Assembly (NCBI RefSeq): GCF_047948215.1
Contig: NC_134462.1
Coordinates: forward strand, 114,341,937 to 114,405,936
Length of the DNA: 64,000 nucleotides
DNA from: Lycorma delicatula
Lineage: Eukaryota; Arthropoda; Insecta; Hemiptera; Fulgoridae
Reading direction: 5' to 3'
The translations under genes and the position numbers were made by a program. Within the stretch, counting starts at the first letter, position 1. Every line of letters begins with the position of its first letter. This document shows positions 1-12,690 of the stretch, in pieces. The notes below the pieces were generated by a model. That model saw only the letters and a program-made list of their open reading frames with translations, was not told the DNA's origin and did not search any database.

Positions 1-1785
1 AATAAAAAAGGAACAGAAAAAATTAAAAGTTTATTAGTTTAGTTTCGAACAGGATATTGATAGCCGGATACATCGATAACTATCGTGAACAGAGCATTTG
101 AGGCAGTTAATGATTAATGCATTACAGCACATGTGTAGCAGGAAAACGGAGAAGGTTCATTAGTTAGTAGAAAGATTATATTTTACGACTTGAACTTTGT
201 AAGGAGTTTATTTATTAAAGCTCAATTGTATCAAAGAAAGTATAAATCCAATAAATAAACACTAGTTCATTTTTTTAACTTAATGTCTAGTACAATGTCT
301 AGTATTATTATTACTATCATAATAATATATGTATTATCTGTTAAATCGGTGAATTATTAAACAATCAATTTATTTAATATGTATAATACTATTTTTTTTT
401 TCTACATATCTATAAAAACAAGAAAATTAGTTATAAATTTCAGTTAAGAAAGTTAATGATACCAGCTACCTATGTTCACATTCAACATAAATATATATGT
501 ATATATACAAAAATGAATTACATTATGAAAAAACGACATACATATTTTTCATTTATATTAAAAGAAATTAAAATGGTACTATTAGTAAAAAAAAAAAAAA
601 ACATCGCAAAAACTGTATATAATTTGCCAAGATATTAAATTTAGATTACATGCATCATATATTATCGTTTAATTAATTTATACAATTGTATAACACAATG
701 TAAAATCGACGATTTAAGGGTGAGAGGGGGTTGCGTGGGTGTTTTGATTGGTAAAAAGGGAGTTAAAACGGATGTTTGTTAGTAATGTAATTATAATTAA
801 TCATTTTCTATATACATTGCTCGTGCATTAGAATAAATGCGTATGTTCTCTATAAATATTCAAAATAATAATAAATGAGATTTATAATTAAACATAATTT
901 CAGCTTTTATTCATAAATGCATGTATACATTTCATGCAGATTATTAGCTATAATATATTGTTTATTGTGAGAAGTATAAAAACATTATTTTAAATTTAAA
1001 AACCTAACAGAATTACGGTGAGGAAATTTTGGTTACAAATGGCTTCGCCTTCTGACTACTACGACTTAGGAGAAAAATTAGACCATTAAAGTGTGCTTGG
1101 TATGTATGCAAATAATTAGTTATATAAAAAAAATTCTATTCTAAGTAAAACTTTGAGGTTCGAAACATGGTGACATATCTGCCCCCCTTTGACAAATTGT
1201 AACCGAAAAATAAAATTGCATCAATTATTTGTACTCAGACTTCACCTAACATTATAATACTGTTTATGAATTAGACGATCGAAAATTTCGAATGTAAACG
1301 TTAGTTTTGAATTTGAAGCTGATTGGCATATAATTTAAAAGATTACAGAAAGAAAGTAAATTGACTCTCTAACCCTACCCATCAAAAAAGAAAAAAAAAA
1401 AAAAATCTTACATAAAACTCGTCTTAAGGAATAAAATGGTTTTTCTTAAAAATCGAATGTGAACCCATTCTGACCAAAGCCGTCAAAGAATTGCGTAACC
1501 CTAAACGTTTTATAACTCCTGCTAGAAAAGGCTTTGCCCTTAAAAGACTATTATTCGAAAATTAAGCGGGAGTAAATAAGCAAGGAAAGAATTTAAAAAT
1601 ATTATTACTTTTTGAGAATCTCACCATGATGACCGTATATCCCTATCCCCTTGACCAATTATAATCAAATTTATCGATATTAGAAATCATAGAAAATTTG
1701 ATAAAAATTGGTCAATTCGGTCTGAGGATATAAAGCAAAACAATAACTGATTAAAAACAAAAAAAAAATAGTTTAATTGTTCTCC
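1..1785. other. AT-rich anonymous DNA
   Basis: Strongly AT-rich sequence with homopolymer A/T runs and no reading frame resembling a known protein. The short open frames are low-complexity lysine, tyrosine and isoleucine strings expected by chance. A stretch near 1620-1740 (clamped text around 'ttgataaaaattggtc') loosely resembles 3890-4010, suggesting an old dispersed repeat. I see no gene. Confidence 0.6.
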
Positions 1786-2160
1786 ATTTGATAGCCCTCT
1801 GCGGAGCTGCCGTTCGTACGCGTTTGCACGAGTGGGCGGTAGCGATGAAGTAAGGTGACTCTCTTACCCCAGAGCGAAAAAGACCGAGTCCCGGCGGGGA
1901 TGCCTCACTCGGTGTGTCCCCGTTAGAGGCATTGGCATAAAGACTGAGTCCCAGCTCCCGGTGTGGGGACCCAGGGACGTTATAGCTAGGCCTGGTGGAT
2001 CCTACTCTGGGGGTTTGAGGCGGGCGTAAAGTGAGATCTGACCGGCGGGCTGAGACGTGGAGGCCCGTTAGAGTAAAAGTCACTCTCCTGGGCTGTGTAA
2101 TATTTAACTGCAAGATCCCGGTGTAGAAGAAGAAAAAAGATAAAAAGAAAACAAACAAAA
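1786..2160 (+). repeat. GC-rich island with A-rich tail, possible retroposed fragment
   Basis: About 330 bases of GC- and CpG-rich sequence stand out sharply from the AT-rich surroundings and end in an A-rich tail (gaagaagaaaaaagat...) near 2128-2160. That layout fits a retroposed copy, for example a LINE untranslated region, on the plus strand. AATTGT occurs next to the left edge and just after the tail and could be a short target duplication, but it is too short to rely on. No Pol III boxes or known protein were recognised. A minus-strand open frame crosses the island but has no recognisable motif. Confidence 0.35.
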
Positions 2161-2209
2161 AATTGTACTTCATTTTCGAATGAAATTACCTACATGCATA
2201 ATCAAAGTA

Positions 2210-3795
2210 ACATCATGATGTAATAGAATCATCTAATTTGTAGAAGAATGTGACTGTGACTATTCTGACAACCCTCGCCTTGTGACGCCACAACACGTCC
2301 TCCATTCCTAGTCCTGATGGGCTTCACAGGAAATCGTCTTTTAGACCCTCTAAACTTGGTAATAAAACACAGTCATCAGTTTGGTCTCTGATAGGAAGCC
2401 AACGATGCAAATGCCACGGCAGAAATTTCCATTATTGTATTTACACAACCTACTATCGCCTTCGTTTCTCTTCCAACCACGATCACCTACCTTATCTTAC
2501 AACCCTCAACTATAAAATCAACTTATTCGCGGAAACGCTATCTCCTCGCCTTCCTCTAACACCGAAGGTTTCACACAAAAGCTTCCTATGTCTAAATTCA
2601 ATTAAACTATGTACTCAGATCATTTCTTGAGTTTTTAAACACAAAAATACTTTCTTCATACCAACAAGACAAGTGTTGATCGCGACAACAATTTTGCCCT
2701 ACAATTCAATTTACTCAAAGTTCTCTTGATTTACTTAAAAGTCAAGAAACCGATTCACAAATTTAATAAGCCTCTAATGAAGACATACCCTACCTCTCTC
2801 TCCTCTGCGAGATCAATGTTTACACCCTCTCACACCGCAGCTCCATCACAGAGTTCTCCACACATCAATTCTCACCCCAACAGTGAATATCTCAACTAAC
2901 CGGGGCTCGATGCCAAAATGCCTATCTTAGCGAAGTAAGCATCCAGGCGAACCCCTAGCCACCGGGGTTGCTATCCTATCTATATATCTGTAACAGGATC
3001 AGACACCCTCAGCCACCTTCCCCAGGGCTAAGAATCTTAGGAAGCCAGCAACTATGTTCCATTCCCTTTCGATTTTTCAATTACCTTGCAGATAAAAACC
3101 GTAATTCATCCTCGCAAGCTCTCTGGCTACTCTGGTACATTCAGCTTCCTATCTGGGGCAAATATATAAGACATGACGCACATCATCAGTGGTCCTACAC
3201 TCAGCCTGAATTAATCAAACCAAATCTGGCCAACCTATCTCGAAAAGCACCATGACCAAAAAGAAACTGTGGAATCTACCGTTTGGGGAAAAGCCACCTA
3301 ACTACCCGCATACTTGTCACAGTAAACATTTCATGCGGGTAACGGCCATCGAGCGATTCAGTCCCCCTTACCTTCCATAAATGGAAACCCTGGTCTTTTA
3401 TTTCTTTTATACGCTCACAGGTAAGTTGTCACAGGTAAGTAATCTTCTTAGTATTCTTCTCTGAGAACCGTAATTGGTGCTCAGTCGCAAGGATATCAAT
3501 GAGCTCAATAGCAGAAATAACAAGGAATGCCTCTCGAGGGACGTTACTGTAGGTATCAATCACAGATAACAATAGGAGGTGCTGGGTTATCAACAAAATA
3601 TTCCTATAACATTTGTATCTCATTCGATGAGCTCAGTCAGATACAGCATTATAGTTTCGCATACAGCCTTATATAGAACACACGTGGTTTTAAAATTAAG
3701 CTCCCAATCGGGGTAAACTGCTCTCCGAACACCGAAGAAAGTAGAGCAAGCCTTTTTGGCAGCATATGTGACTGCGACTAGAAAAGACAAGAAAG
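2210..3795 (-). mobile_element. Non-LTR retrotransposon (R1/Jockey-type LINE) 3' end, degenerate
   Basis: Reading the minus strand from about 3790 down gives a broken C-terminal part of a LINE polyprotein. First comes the post-RT 'thumb' region: YKAVCETIMLYLTELIE, then IDTYSNVPREAFLVIS and a frame ending ELIDILATE at about 3440-3600. Next is GHGAFRDRLARFGLI at about 3215-3290. Last is a zinc-finger-like tail with C-X7-H-X4-C spacing followed by PR (DDVRHVLYICPR) at about 3155-3205. The frame is interrupted by stops and at least one shift. The first cysteine pair is damaged. Sequence below about 2990 is probably the 3' untranslated region, with no clear poly(A). The GHGAFRD motif matches the relic at 46.3-46.8 kb, so the two are likely one family. 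It is non-functional. Confidence 0.7.
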
Positions 3796-5085
3796 AAAAT
3801 TCTACTTAAGGATAGGAGATGCTTAAAAATTCACCTACCCTTTGAATAATATTTTTAGGTATTTACCCGTTTACCCATTTTAGGTATTTACCATAAGGTC
3901 CGTGTCTCTTTTCCCCATTGTCCGTTTGTGATCAAAGTTATATCAATAACTCTATATACTGAAATCATCTTCCCGACTTTTATCAAAATCGGTCCACCCA
4001 GTCTGGTGATGTCAACAAAGAAACAGGCCAACTAAGAAATAATACATCATTTTGGAATTTTCCAATGCAAACATTTTTTGTTTTGTTTAGTAAGCGGGAC
4101 AGTGAGAGGGGAATCATGAAACGTCAAAATCTGAAAAAAACCTGAAAGTGGAAAATTTAATTCGATTACTTAACTTTCTCTTTTATAATTAATAATTTTA
4201 ATTATTAATTAATTGAGGTTTTAGAAATTATTGAAATATTTGTAGCTTTTTATGTTTATAACTGTTATGTTTATAACTGTTTTAAATCCCTCCATTTCTT
4301 CAAAATGTCTATGAAAATTTTTGAAGAATTAACTAATCGCACAATATTTTGATTTAAATAAAATAGACGCTATTTATTAAAATTTATTGTTGCATGAAAA
4401 CGTGGAAGAATAATAATAATAAATTCTGTTTTATGAGTTTATAAAAAATTTAGATTAAATAAATAATATATTTCTATTTTCTACACGGTGTTTACGGTTT
4501 TTTTTTCTCTTTTATTAACGATGGATTTTACTCGACCGTTTAGCATAGTTCTTTTTTTTATACAACTGTAATACCAGTACAATATAAGCCTTCAGATCAT
4601 GCAACTGTCTGTTAGATAATTGCGTATAATATTTATTTTATCCTTTATGCACTTCCTAACTATTACCTCTTTTCTATGTAATTCATCAATCATTCAGGTT
4701 ATGAATGCTTATAAAGAACTTGTTTTTAAACAATGTTTTTGTATACTTTTTGTTATACAAAAGAGTCTTCATTAAAAATTGTGTTAACGAACATTTATTT
4801 TTATCCGTTTGGATTTTAAAAGTCACGATCTTTTTCTATTATTTTTTTGTCTGTTTAATTTGTTTAAACTTCGTAGAACTATTATTTACATTCAAAATAC
4901 ATAATAAATCATTCATGCACGCATGAAAACTAAGAGCTTTAACATAATTTAACATTAAAACACGCGAACACATAATACAAACACCAACCACCAACACATA
5001 AGCAATTACATGCAAGCAGCAGGTTTTAAACAATATCGCAATCTGCGGTAGACATTTAGTCAGCAATTCAGCAATATAACCGCAC
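3796..5085. other. AT-rich anonymous DNA
   Basis: No gene recognised. Open frames at 4705-4926 and 4839-5066 overlap on opposite strands and are low-complexity. Around 3890-4010 there is a phrase (tcaaaatcggtccacccag) similar to one at about 1690-1720, probably an old dispersed repeat. Confidence 0.5.
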
Positions 5086-5463
5086 TATGTGATTAAGCTG
5101 CCTGGGATGGCGCGGCATCAAGATGTCTGTCCGGTATGACATAAGAACGCAATAAAATGCAGGACGCGTAATTACGGCTAGCCAAGGGATTACAACATCC
5201 CCCCGGCCACAGTTCTGTGTTCACTCGCCCTCGACATCACCCTGGAATTCACCATCAACGCAGTTCATTTCCTGCACATTCTCACCCAGCCTTAGCTTTA
5301 TCCCTTCCTTACCATTCCCTTTTCCCACCTACTTCAACTATACATTCTACCTTTCCTTCCATTTTCATCAAGCTCCTCTTATCATTTCGTTGTTGATTAT
5401 TACTCCACCAGCAGCAGTAGTAGTAATAGTAGTGATTATTATTATTATTATTATTATTATTAA
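5086..5463. repeat. GC-rich patch, pyrimidine-rich tract and (ATT)n microsatellite
   Basis: A GC-rich patch (about 5095-5240) is followed by a C/T-rich tract (about 5220-5400). A trinucleotide run then changes from AGC/AGT units to (ATT)n at about 5410-5463. No coding frame is evident; the patch may be the remnant of a mobile element. Confidence 0.45.
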
Positions 5464-6758
5464 TAAAATAATCAATTTTTAGGAATTACAGTTTTTATGC
5501 ACTAGTTCTTGAAGAATAAATTCTTATAAAATACTCAACCATCAATCTGTTGATAATATTAACAATTAATTCCATAAAGACGAAAATAAGAGAGTAATAA
5601 TGGATTAAAATATTTCATAAGGCGGTTAAAAAGAACCCTTTATGGATTAACACCAATCAACAGGTTAACATACTGTGATATTATATTGCAAGACCAAGTT
5701 TTAAATTTAAATAAATTCATATTTTATTGTTAGTAAATCTGAACGCCAATTTTTATCGGTGTACTATGTACCATTTATTTAGCCAAAAAGGCTAAATAAA
5801 CATAGTGTGTCTTGGAAAAGACTAGAATTTATGATATTATTGTAAGACTTTAAAAAACAGTTAACTTTGTTGCAAAGCATTCTGAAACTATTCCGGCGCG
5901 TTTCAACAAAATTCTTAAATAGAAATAATAAAATAAAATTATATTTGTTAAGTAAAATTTATTTATTTTTAAATAAAAATTTTTAATATTTTATTATTAT
6001 TAATTCAGTTTTTACGGATAGAAAAATCAAACAATATTTAATTTTATAAAGTGAAAAATTTTATTAAACGAAATAATAAAAAAAAAATAAAAAAAATCGT
6101 ATTGTTATTAAACATTAATTATTATTAATGATAATAATAATTATTATTAATAATCCTGTTCAAAATAATGTTTTTATTAGTTTGGCCGACTAAACAGATT
6201 TGACCCACATTAATTGCGAAAAAAATCAAAATGTTCAGTATAAAAATTTGTATTCAATTTAACCCCATTGATCAAACCGTATTTTACATTAAAAAAAATT
6301 ATGCACTATAAAAAGTAAAACTGTGAAAAATTAATATTTTAATAACAAAATTTGGGTCTTATTTGACCTTCTTGTTCGACAGCTGTTTGTACGTAATACA
6401 AGTACTTTTTTTTTAATTAGTCACAACTTGAAAAAAAAAAGTATATATATATAAATTAGAGAATATTCTTCCCATGAAATTTCCTTTAAAAAAAAAAAAA
6501 AAAAAAAAAAACAGGAACGTTCCCATGCTCTTTACATTATTATAATATTAGATACAGTTGTATTTTCAATCTTGAAAATCAAAGTTAAAAAAAAATTAAG
6601 AAAGATTATTATTTTAAGTATGGGTATTCAGCTCCCTTGTTTTTTGGGGTTTAAACTTTGTTTATTGATGTAATTATTTACTTCAGAAAGTTGGTCTGAT
6701 TTGATGCAATATTATTCAACAAAGCTAAAAAAAGTATGATTGTTTACTAAATAAAAAA
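5464..6758. other. AT-rich anonymous DNA with poly(A) run
   Basis: Very AT-rich with no gene recognised. It includes an uninterrupted run of 24 A at 6488-6511, which could be a retroposon tail, but no element could be identified upstream of it. Confidence 0.5.
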
Positions 6759-7694
6759 TCTGATGTGAACACCAAACGACTTCCTTGTACGCCTATTAAA
6801 TTACATATACACATATTTTGCTGCACTTAATTTAAACCTGTTTCATTTAAAAGTGAGATACGATCCTGAAATTCTTTAATAAAGTTGACAGTTACACAAT
6901 TTCATTGTGGTGGACACCACATTGCATCAAATTTTTTACGGTGTTCGTAGCAGCGTTTTATACTAGTTTATATCTTTTTTTTTTTTACTTTGATAAAGTA
7001 ATGTGGTGCAAGTGAGAACGTGTCAGATCTGTTACCATGCACACATCGGTTCGAATCCGACTTAATATGCATACATTTTTTTAACTTTTTAAAAAATTTA
7101 AATATACTGATTGATTTATTAATAATTTCTGAATTAAAATGAAAAGTACATAAAATATTATTTCACTGATAACTTCTGATTATTTTCATATTATTATTTT
7201 TTTTATTGTTATTGAATTATTATTTACTGTAAATTTTTTTTTTTTACAATCATAATTTAATAATTATTAATAAACAAATATATTAAAATAAATAAAAAAA
7301 AGTTTGATTTAAACCGTTGTGCTTCCCCCTGTAAGATCCAATTGAGAACTTATAAACGATATATCATATAAGTGGTACTTATCTTCATTGGTTTCAGAGT
7401 TATAGCCAAATAAAATTTTAATGAATGAAATATTTTGATTTTACAAGGGAAGGCATAACAGTTCGAAACAGACTTCATCTCCTTTTTTTTTAACTTTTTT
7501 TTTAATTGAAATAAATTGATTTATTAATTATGATTTAAATTTTTTTACGATGACTAATAATTCAATAACAATAAAAAAAAGAATGAAAAAATATGAGAAT
7601 TTATTAATTAAATAAAATGTACTTTTCATTTTAAAAAAATGTGTATATGTAATTTAAAAGGCGTACAAGGAAGTCATCTGGTGCCCACATCAGA
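6759..7694. repeat. ACT repeat, palindromic (fold-back) copy
   Basis: Both ends carry the same terminus in opposite orientation. ACTTCCTTGTACG followed by CCTATTAAATTACATATACA lies at 6779 on the left. Its near-exact reverse complement (gcgtacaaggaagt) ends at 7674 on the right. The imperfect inversion extends through most of both arms and meets near 7330, where the text jumps between element halves. The left arm contains a tRNA-like stretch: a TGGTGCAAGTGAGAACG A-box-like motif near 7002 and a perfect GGTTCGAATCC B-box motif at about 7051. The right arm carries a diverged B box (agttcgaaacagac, about 7460). There is no coding capacity. It probably formed by inverted duplication of one copy or by head-to-head insertion. 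Confidence 0.75.
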
Positions 7695-9218
7695 TTTTTT
7701 TTTAATAATTTTTATTTAAGCTAGTTAAGTTAAAATTATTAAAAAATAACGTGTTGCTCTCATTTGAGTAAAAATATCTATCTAATAATCTATGATAGAG
7801 GGAGATCCACTGTCAAAACAGTTTTCTTACTACCAACCAATTTTTTATCCTTGAACTTCCCCTGGACCTTTATAGCTAGACAATGATGATATCTATATAA
7901 GGCTCTCTTATATACAACCAACCCCATAATGTCTGTTTTCTTTTTGTTTTAATAATCCTAATGCTTGAAGCATCTATAGGGGTAAAGTCGGATCGAGTAA
8001 GCCCTTCTAATTCTTCCTAAAATAGTAGTTGCTTTATGACTCATAAACTTTTCCCATTTTCTACTAAATTTAAATTTTAGTACAGAATCAGTCTAATCAT
8101 CTTTTATACCGTGAAAAACTGAAAAAAAAAATCTGATAGGTTGATAATTGAAATAATAATAATAATAATAATAAGATTTGAAAAGGATTCACTACTTTCC
8201 GTTGAATCCGAACGTTACAACAAAACTGAAAAAATAACCAAAAACTACTACTTAATAAAATAAACAATTATTATTATTTCAATTATTAGATTTAATCGAT
8301 TCTGGAGGGTTTGGAAAAACAATTTTAGTTTATTATCACTATCGTAAGATCTAATCCCTAAGGCATTTTCATCTTTGATTGATGACTATAGTGGAGGTAC
8401 TTCCACTAAATTTCCACGGTGTTTAATTTTTATTGTTTTCTTTAATAAATTTCAATGTTTCCTTTTTTTTATATAAATAAGATGTCGACGAAAAAAAAAG
8501 TAAAAACTTAAGTTAATTAAAAACCGTTATAAGATTTAATTAATTTAAAAAAGATACATTGCCGTACATTAGAATAAAAAGGTTCTTAAAGACAGATATT
8601 GGTCTTAAAGATGTTATGAAGAATCTAACACATATCCATTGATATACGGGTTGGAGTTAATGGTGACGTCAGGTATAATTCTAGTCAAGATAGGAGGGAT
8701 CGTTTGTTCAGTCTATGGCACCCGTGAGATGATGAAAGAGATTTCTCCATCAACGCACCTAAAAAAAGGTACTGCAATACAATATGCTTGTATTTTTAAA
8801 CATTATATTTTCAATCTCTTTAAGTATAATTGCAAATACGTTATAGGAACATGTTAGATTATTTTATTCATAAATGATTGCTTTATACGAAATAGTAATA
8901 TTCTATTAAAAACTTAAGTATCATTTCCTTAACGGACCAAAAGTTACGAAATTCTATTAGGTCTCTACTCCAATTGGAGGTCGTCGTAAATTCTTAGCAA
9001 GGACTAGAGATACAAACACCACTTTTATTATAGCAAGCTTTAATATAAAGAAGAATATTTATTTAAATATGATTGCGGTAAATGTAATAGATAAAGATTT
9101 ACTGTGAGAGAACACACTAACAGAGATAAGACAATTAATTAATCTTTCTAAATTAATCTACGGGTTAGGTTAATCTCAAGTCAATTTTTGACAACCACTA
9201 TTTTTTTTTCTATTAATA
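7695..9218. other. AT-rich anonymous DNA
   Basis: No gene recognised. There is a short (AAT)n run near 8155-8174. The open frame at 8639-8857 has no motif I know and no splice-site support. Confidence 0.5.
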
Positions 9219-10506
9219 CAAGATGTGTGAAAAAAGTAATGAGATTGGTAACACTGTGAGCGATCTGGCAACACTGTGTCTACCCGTCTGTGCTAGTCCG
9301 GTTTGTTCATCCCTTCCACATGCTCAGTACGAATTTCAACTCCGTTCAGCCAACACATTATTTTTGACAGCGCCATCAGTGAAGTTGTGTTACGAAAATG
9401 GAGCATCGGAATTTAGAGCGACGTTGCGCAATCAAGTTTTGTGTTAAACTTGGGGAATCCGCGAGTGTGCCCTTTGAAAAGTTGAAACAGGCCTATGGGG
9501 AATATTACTTATCAAGAGCATAAGTTTTCCGCTGGCACAAATCATTTTTGGGTGGCCGAGAACAGGTTGAACATCAATCTCGCTCAGGAAGACCTTCAAC
9601 TTCAAAATCTGTGAGAGTTCTTGTGAGATCAGACCGTCGTTTAACAATAAGGATGATGAGTGAACAGTTAAATTTAAATACTTTCACCGTACATCAAATT
9701 TTGACAGACGATCTGGACATGCGAAAGGTTTCTGCGAAATTGATGCCGAAAAACCTCACAACGGAACAGAAGGACGATCGAAGAAACGTGTGCGTTGATC
9801 TTCTTGAGAGGATTGACAATAACCAAGAATTCTTCAATCGTGTGATCACAGGTGATGAATCCTGGATATTTGAATACGATCCTGAAACACAGCGGCAAAG
9901 CGAAGAGTGCCACACTCCGTCATTTCCTCGACCGAAAAAATGTCGAATGAGCAACTCAAAGATCAAAACCGTGTTGATTTGCTTTTTTGACAGGAGGGGT
10001 ATCGTGCAAAAATAATTTGTTCCTCCAGGACAAATTGTCAACCAAGTGTTTTACAAAGGTGTCTTTGAAAGGATCAGGAAAAGAGTCATTCGCGTGAGAC
10101 CAGACATTGCAGACAAGTGGATGCTACTTCATGATAATGCCCCGTGTCACACGGCTATTTCCATCAGGGAATTTTTAACCTCAAAACGCATTCCTACGGT
10201 TCCTCAATCCCCCTATTCACCTGATTTTAGTCCTTGTGACTTTTTCCTTCACCCGAAATTGAAACATGTCTTAAAAGGAAGTCATTTTGGAACTCTGGAG
10301 AACATTCAAAAGACTGTGACCGACCAGTTAAAAGCCCCACCACTTGAAGCCTTCCAGTGCTGTTACCAGGAGTGGGAACAACGACTCCGCCGGTGTATAG
10401 ATGCCCAAGGGAACTACTTTGAAGAGGATAATATTGTTGTTTGAAAAAAAAATCAAAAACTTTGGTAAGTAAAAAGTCAGTCTCATTTCTTTTCTCACAC
10501 ACCTCG
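9219..10506 (+). mobile_element. Mariner (Tc1/mariner, DD34D) transposon, nearly complete
   Basis: The element is 1288 bp, the usual mariner size, and is flanked by TA on both sides (9217-9218 and 10507-10508), as expected for mariner insertion. The left end reads CAAGATGTGTGAAAAAAG. The reverse complement of the right end reads CGAGGTGTGTGAGAAAAG. These imperfect terminal inverted repeats continue into AATGAGA on both sides, giving about 25-28 bp. One transposase frame runs through the element (9398-10444) with two in-frame stops. The good ends and single-base stops indicate a fairly young, inactivated copy. Confidence 0.92.
9398..10444 (+). pseudogene. Mariner transposase, inactivated by two in-frame stops
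   Basis: The enzyme family cuts and rejoins its element at TA dinucleotides. From ATG at 9398 one frame of 348 codons, normal for the family (about 345 residues), reads to TGA at 10442-10444. Stops interrupt it at 9521-9523 (TAA, codon 42) and 10013-10015 (TAA, codon 206), with no frameshift. The N-terminal part shows the HTH region and RSGRPSTS linker. The catalytic triad is intact: TGDESWIF, LLHDNAPCHT and YSPDFSPCDFF, with 34 residues between the second and third aspartates (DD34D). The C-terminal WEQRLRRCIDAQGNYFE is typical. Both stops are one substitution from sense codons (CAA or GAA would fit). The protein cannot be made whole, so the copy is non-autonomous now. Subfamily not assigned. 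Confidence 0.92.
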
Positions 10507-10508
10507 TA

Positions 10509-11980
10509 CATTAGTGTATGAGTGACATTTAATAATAGTCTGGAAAGTATTATTACAATAAATTTCAAACTATAATCTTTTAAATAGGATTAACCTTTGA
10601 AATAAGAAGACAGATATTTACTACTAAATTATTTTCACCTTAACGTTAAAATAAAATATAACCTATTCCTTAATTATTCTTAGAAATACAAAACCATGTC
10701 ACCGTTAGTGTTATATTAGTACAAATGAACAAAAAAAAATTTCTTAAAAAAATAATACCATGAAACATCTTGTCTTGTTAACGTAGTCTTTTAACAAAGA
10801 CTGTTAACGTAAAGAATATTCAGTTCTATAGGAAATTTACTCAGCAAGTTTTATGGTTGTTTGTCATGTATCATACTGTCTTACATTGAATTTTAATATC
10901 CTATTTTACTTTTATTATTATTACTCTTTTTGTTTTTTCAGCCAATTCATATATGTATAGGAAAATAAAATAAAAAATACAGTAATTATATTCTATTTCT
11001 TATAACAAAATTTTATCGATGTTAAGATGAAATTTTACTTTCCATCAGTATCTAATAATTTACTACTTCGGCAGCTCATTTAACGAATTATTGTTTGGTT
11101 ATATAATTTATTGAGATGTAGAGTCGAACAAAGGGTCTGAATTTTCATAGTGAGATAGAACTTTCGAGTTCTCCCTATCAAACTGAGGATGTATTAGAAA
11201 TAAAGAGAAGTAATAAATTATAGCCAATTAAATTAAAATTTATAGTTGAAACTTACAGTTTAAATAATTATATTTTTTTTACAGTGTAGTAAAATAGGTT
11301 AAACAAATAAAAAAAAAACAACAAATCATTAAGTTTAAATTGTAGACCTGTACTTAAGATGAAAATTACACCTATTCTTAGTACATCATTACAAAATAGG
11401 ATCCCGGAAAAAGTTACTCATTTTGACAGATAAGTATTTTAGATACATCCTGAAAATTTCCTGTCCGTTACATCAGGTTCGTAAAGGTTTTATATTTATA
11501 CATATTCTCACGAAGATATAGGAATACTTTCAGATGTTCTAAAAGTGAAAATTAAGGAAACTTTTTTATATACACATGAGTTCAGAAACACTGCTTTCGG
11601 ATTTATAACTTACAAAAGATTTTATCTTGATTTCTGTCTCAAAGGAAAAATAAGCCATACTAAAATTCTTGTAATGTAAATTAAGGAGTAAATTTTACGC
11701 TTTTATATATTTTTGATCTGAAAAAAAAACATCCGAGAACTACAAGCGAAGTAATTTTTGCAAAAAATTATTATAAAATAAATAAATTTTTTTTGCAAAT
11801 TTTGTCAGATTTAACGTATGAGTACAATAACTTCGTTAAATGGCCATCAAATAAGTAGATTTTTGGAACACAATTTATAAGAATTTTATTTGTGAGAAAA
11901 CGTAAAAATTTGTAACTTCAGTGTATCATACAGAACCGTTTAAAACACTTTTTTTATTAAAAACAAAACAGATCTAAAAA
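10509..11980. other. AT-rich anonymous DNA
   Basis: No gene, RNA gene or recognised mobile element. Only short A/T-rich open frames. Confidence 0.5.
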
Positions 11981-12690
11981 TATCGGATGTGGACAACACA
12001 TGACTTTCTTATACGCCTATTAAATTACATATACACTTTTTTTTTTAATGAAAAATACGTAAAATTTTATTTAATTAATAAATTTATTATTTATCGTAAT
12101 TTTATTTATTATTAACGTAAATTTTTTTTGCAATAAGAGGTTAATAATTATTAATAAATTAATATATATAATTAAAAAAAAGGTAAAAAAAAGGAGGTAA
12201 AGTCTGATTCGTATCGATGGTTTTCCCTTGTAAGATCCAAATATTTCATTAATTAAAATTTTATTTCGCTATAACTCTGGAACCAATGAAATTAAGTACC
12301 GCTTAGATATATCGTTGAAAAGCTTTCAATGAGGACTTATTATTGCAGTTAAAAAAAGTCCAAAATCTAAATTGTTCGAGATTTCAGGCTTTCTTTGGAC
12401 ACTTTTGGTGCAACCGATTGTAATCAAAAAGGGAGGTGCACAACTAGATGTTGCTGTAGTCCTAAATCCAAAATTCGAGCATCCTACGGCTAATCGTTTT
12501 CAAGTTATGCGAGATACATAACGCACATACGTTCGTACAGACAACAAACCGAAACTAGTTAAAATGGATTCAGGGATGGTTAAAATGGATGTTTCCATTG
12601 AAAATTGAAAACCGAAATTGCGATCAAAAATTGAAAACCGAAATTGCGATCACAATACTTCCTTTACTTCGTACAAGGAAGTAAAAATAA
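11981..12690 (-). repeat. ACT repeat, short form
   Basis: Minus-oriented copy. It starts with a GATGTGGACAACACAT hairpin-like end, then ACTTTCTTATACG (12004), and ends with the CTTCCTTTACTTCGTACAAGG hairpin and AAGT at 12682, followed by an A-rich flank. Internal landmarks shared with the other copies: diverged tRNA-like sequence near 12185-12240, 'ctctggaaccaatgaaa' near 12275, 'gcaaccgattgtaatcaaaa' near 12410, 'ggctaatcg..agttatgcgagat' near 12487. No open reading frame. Confidence 0.8.

Noticed and set aside
1751..2173. 140-codon minus-strand frame over the GC-rich island
   Set aside because: No motif, ends in A/T-rich low-complexity sequence, and the A-rich tail suggests retroposed non-coding DNA on the other strand.
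7000..7070. Possible functional tRNA gene
   Set aside because: A- and B-box matches are present, but no paired acceptor or anticodon stems could be drawn, and the segment recurs in a dispersed repeat.
9223..9447. Open frame upstream of the mariner transposase
   Set aside because: It is out of frame with the transposase, starts inside the left terminal repeat and overlaps the true start at 9398.
9674..10041. Minus-strand open frames over the mariner
   Set aside because: Reverse-strand shadows of the transposase frame.
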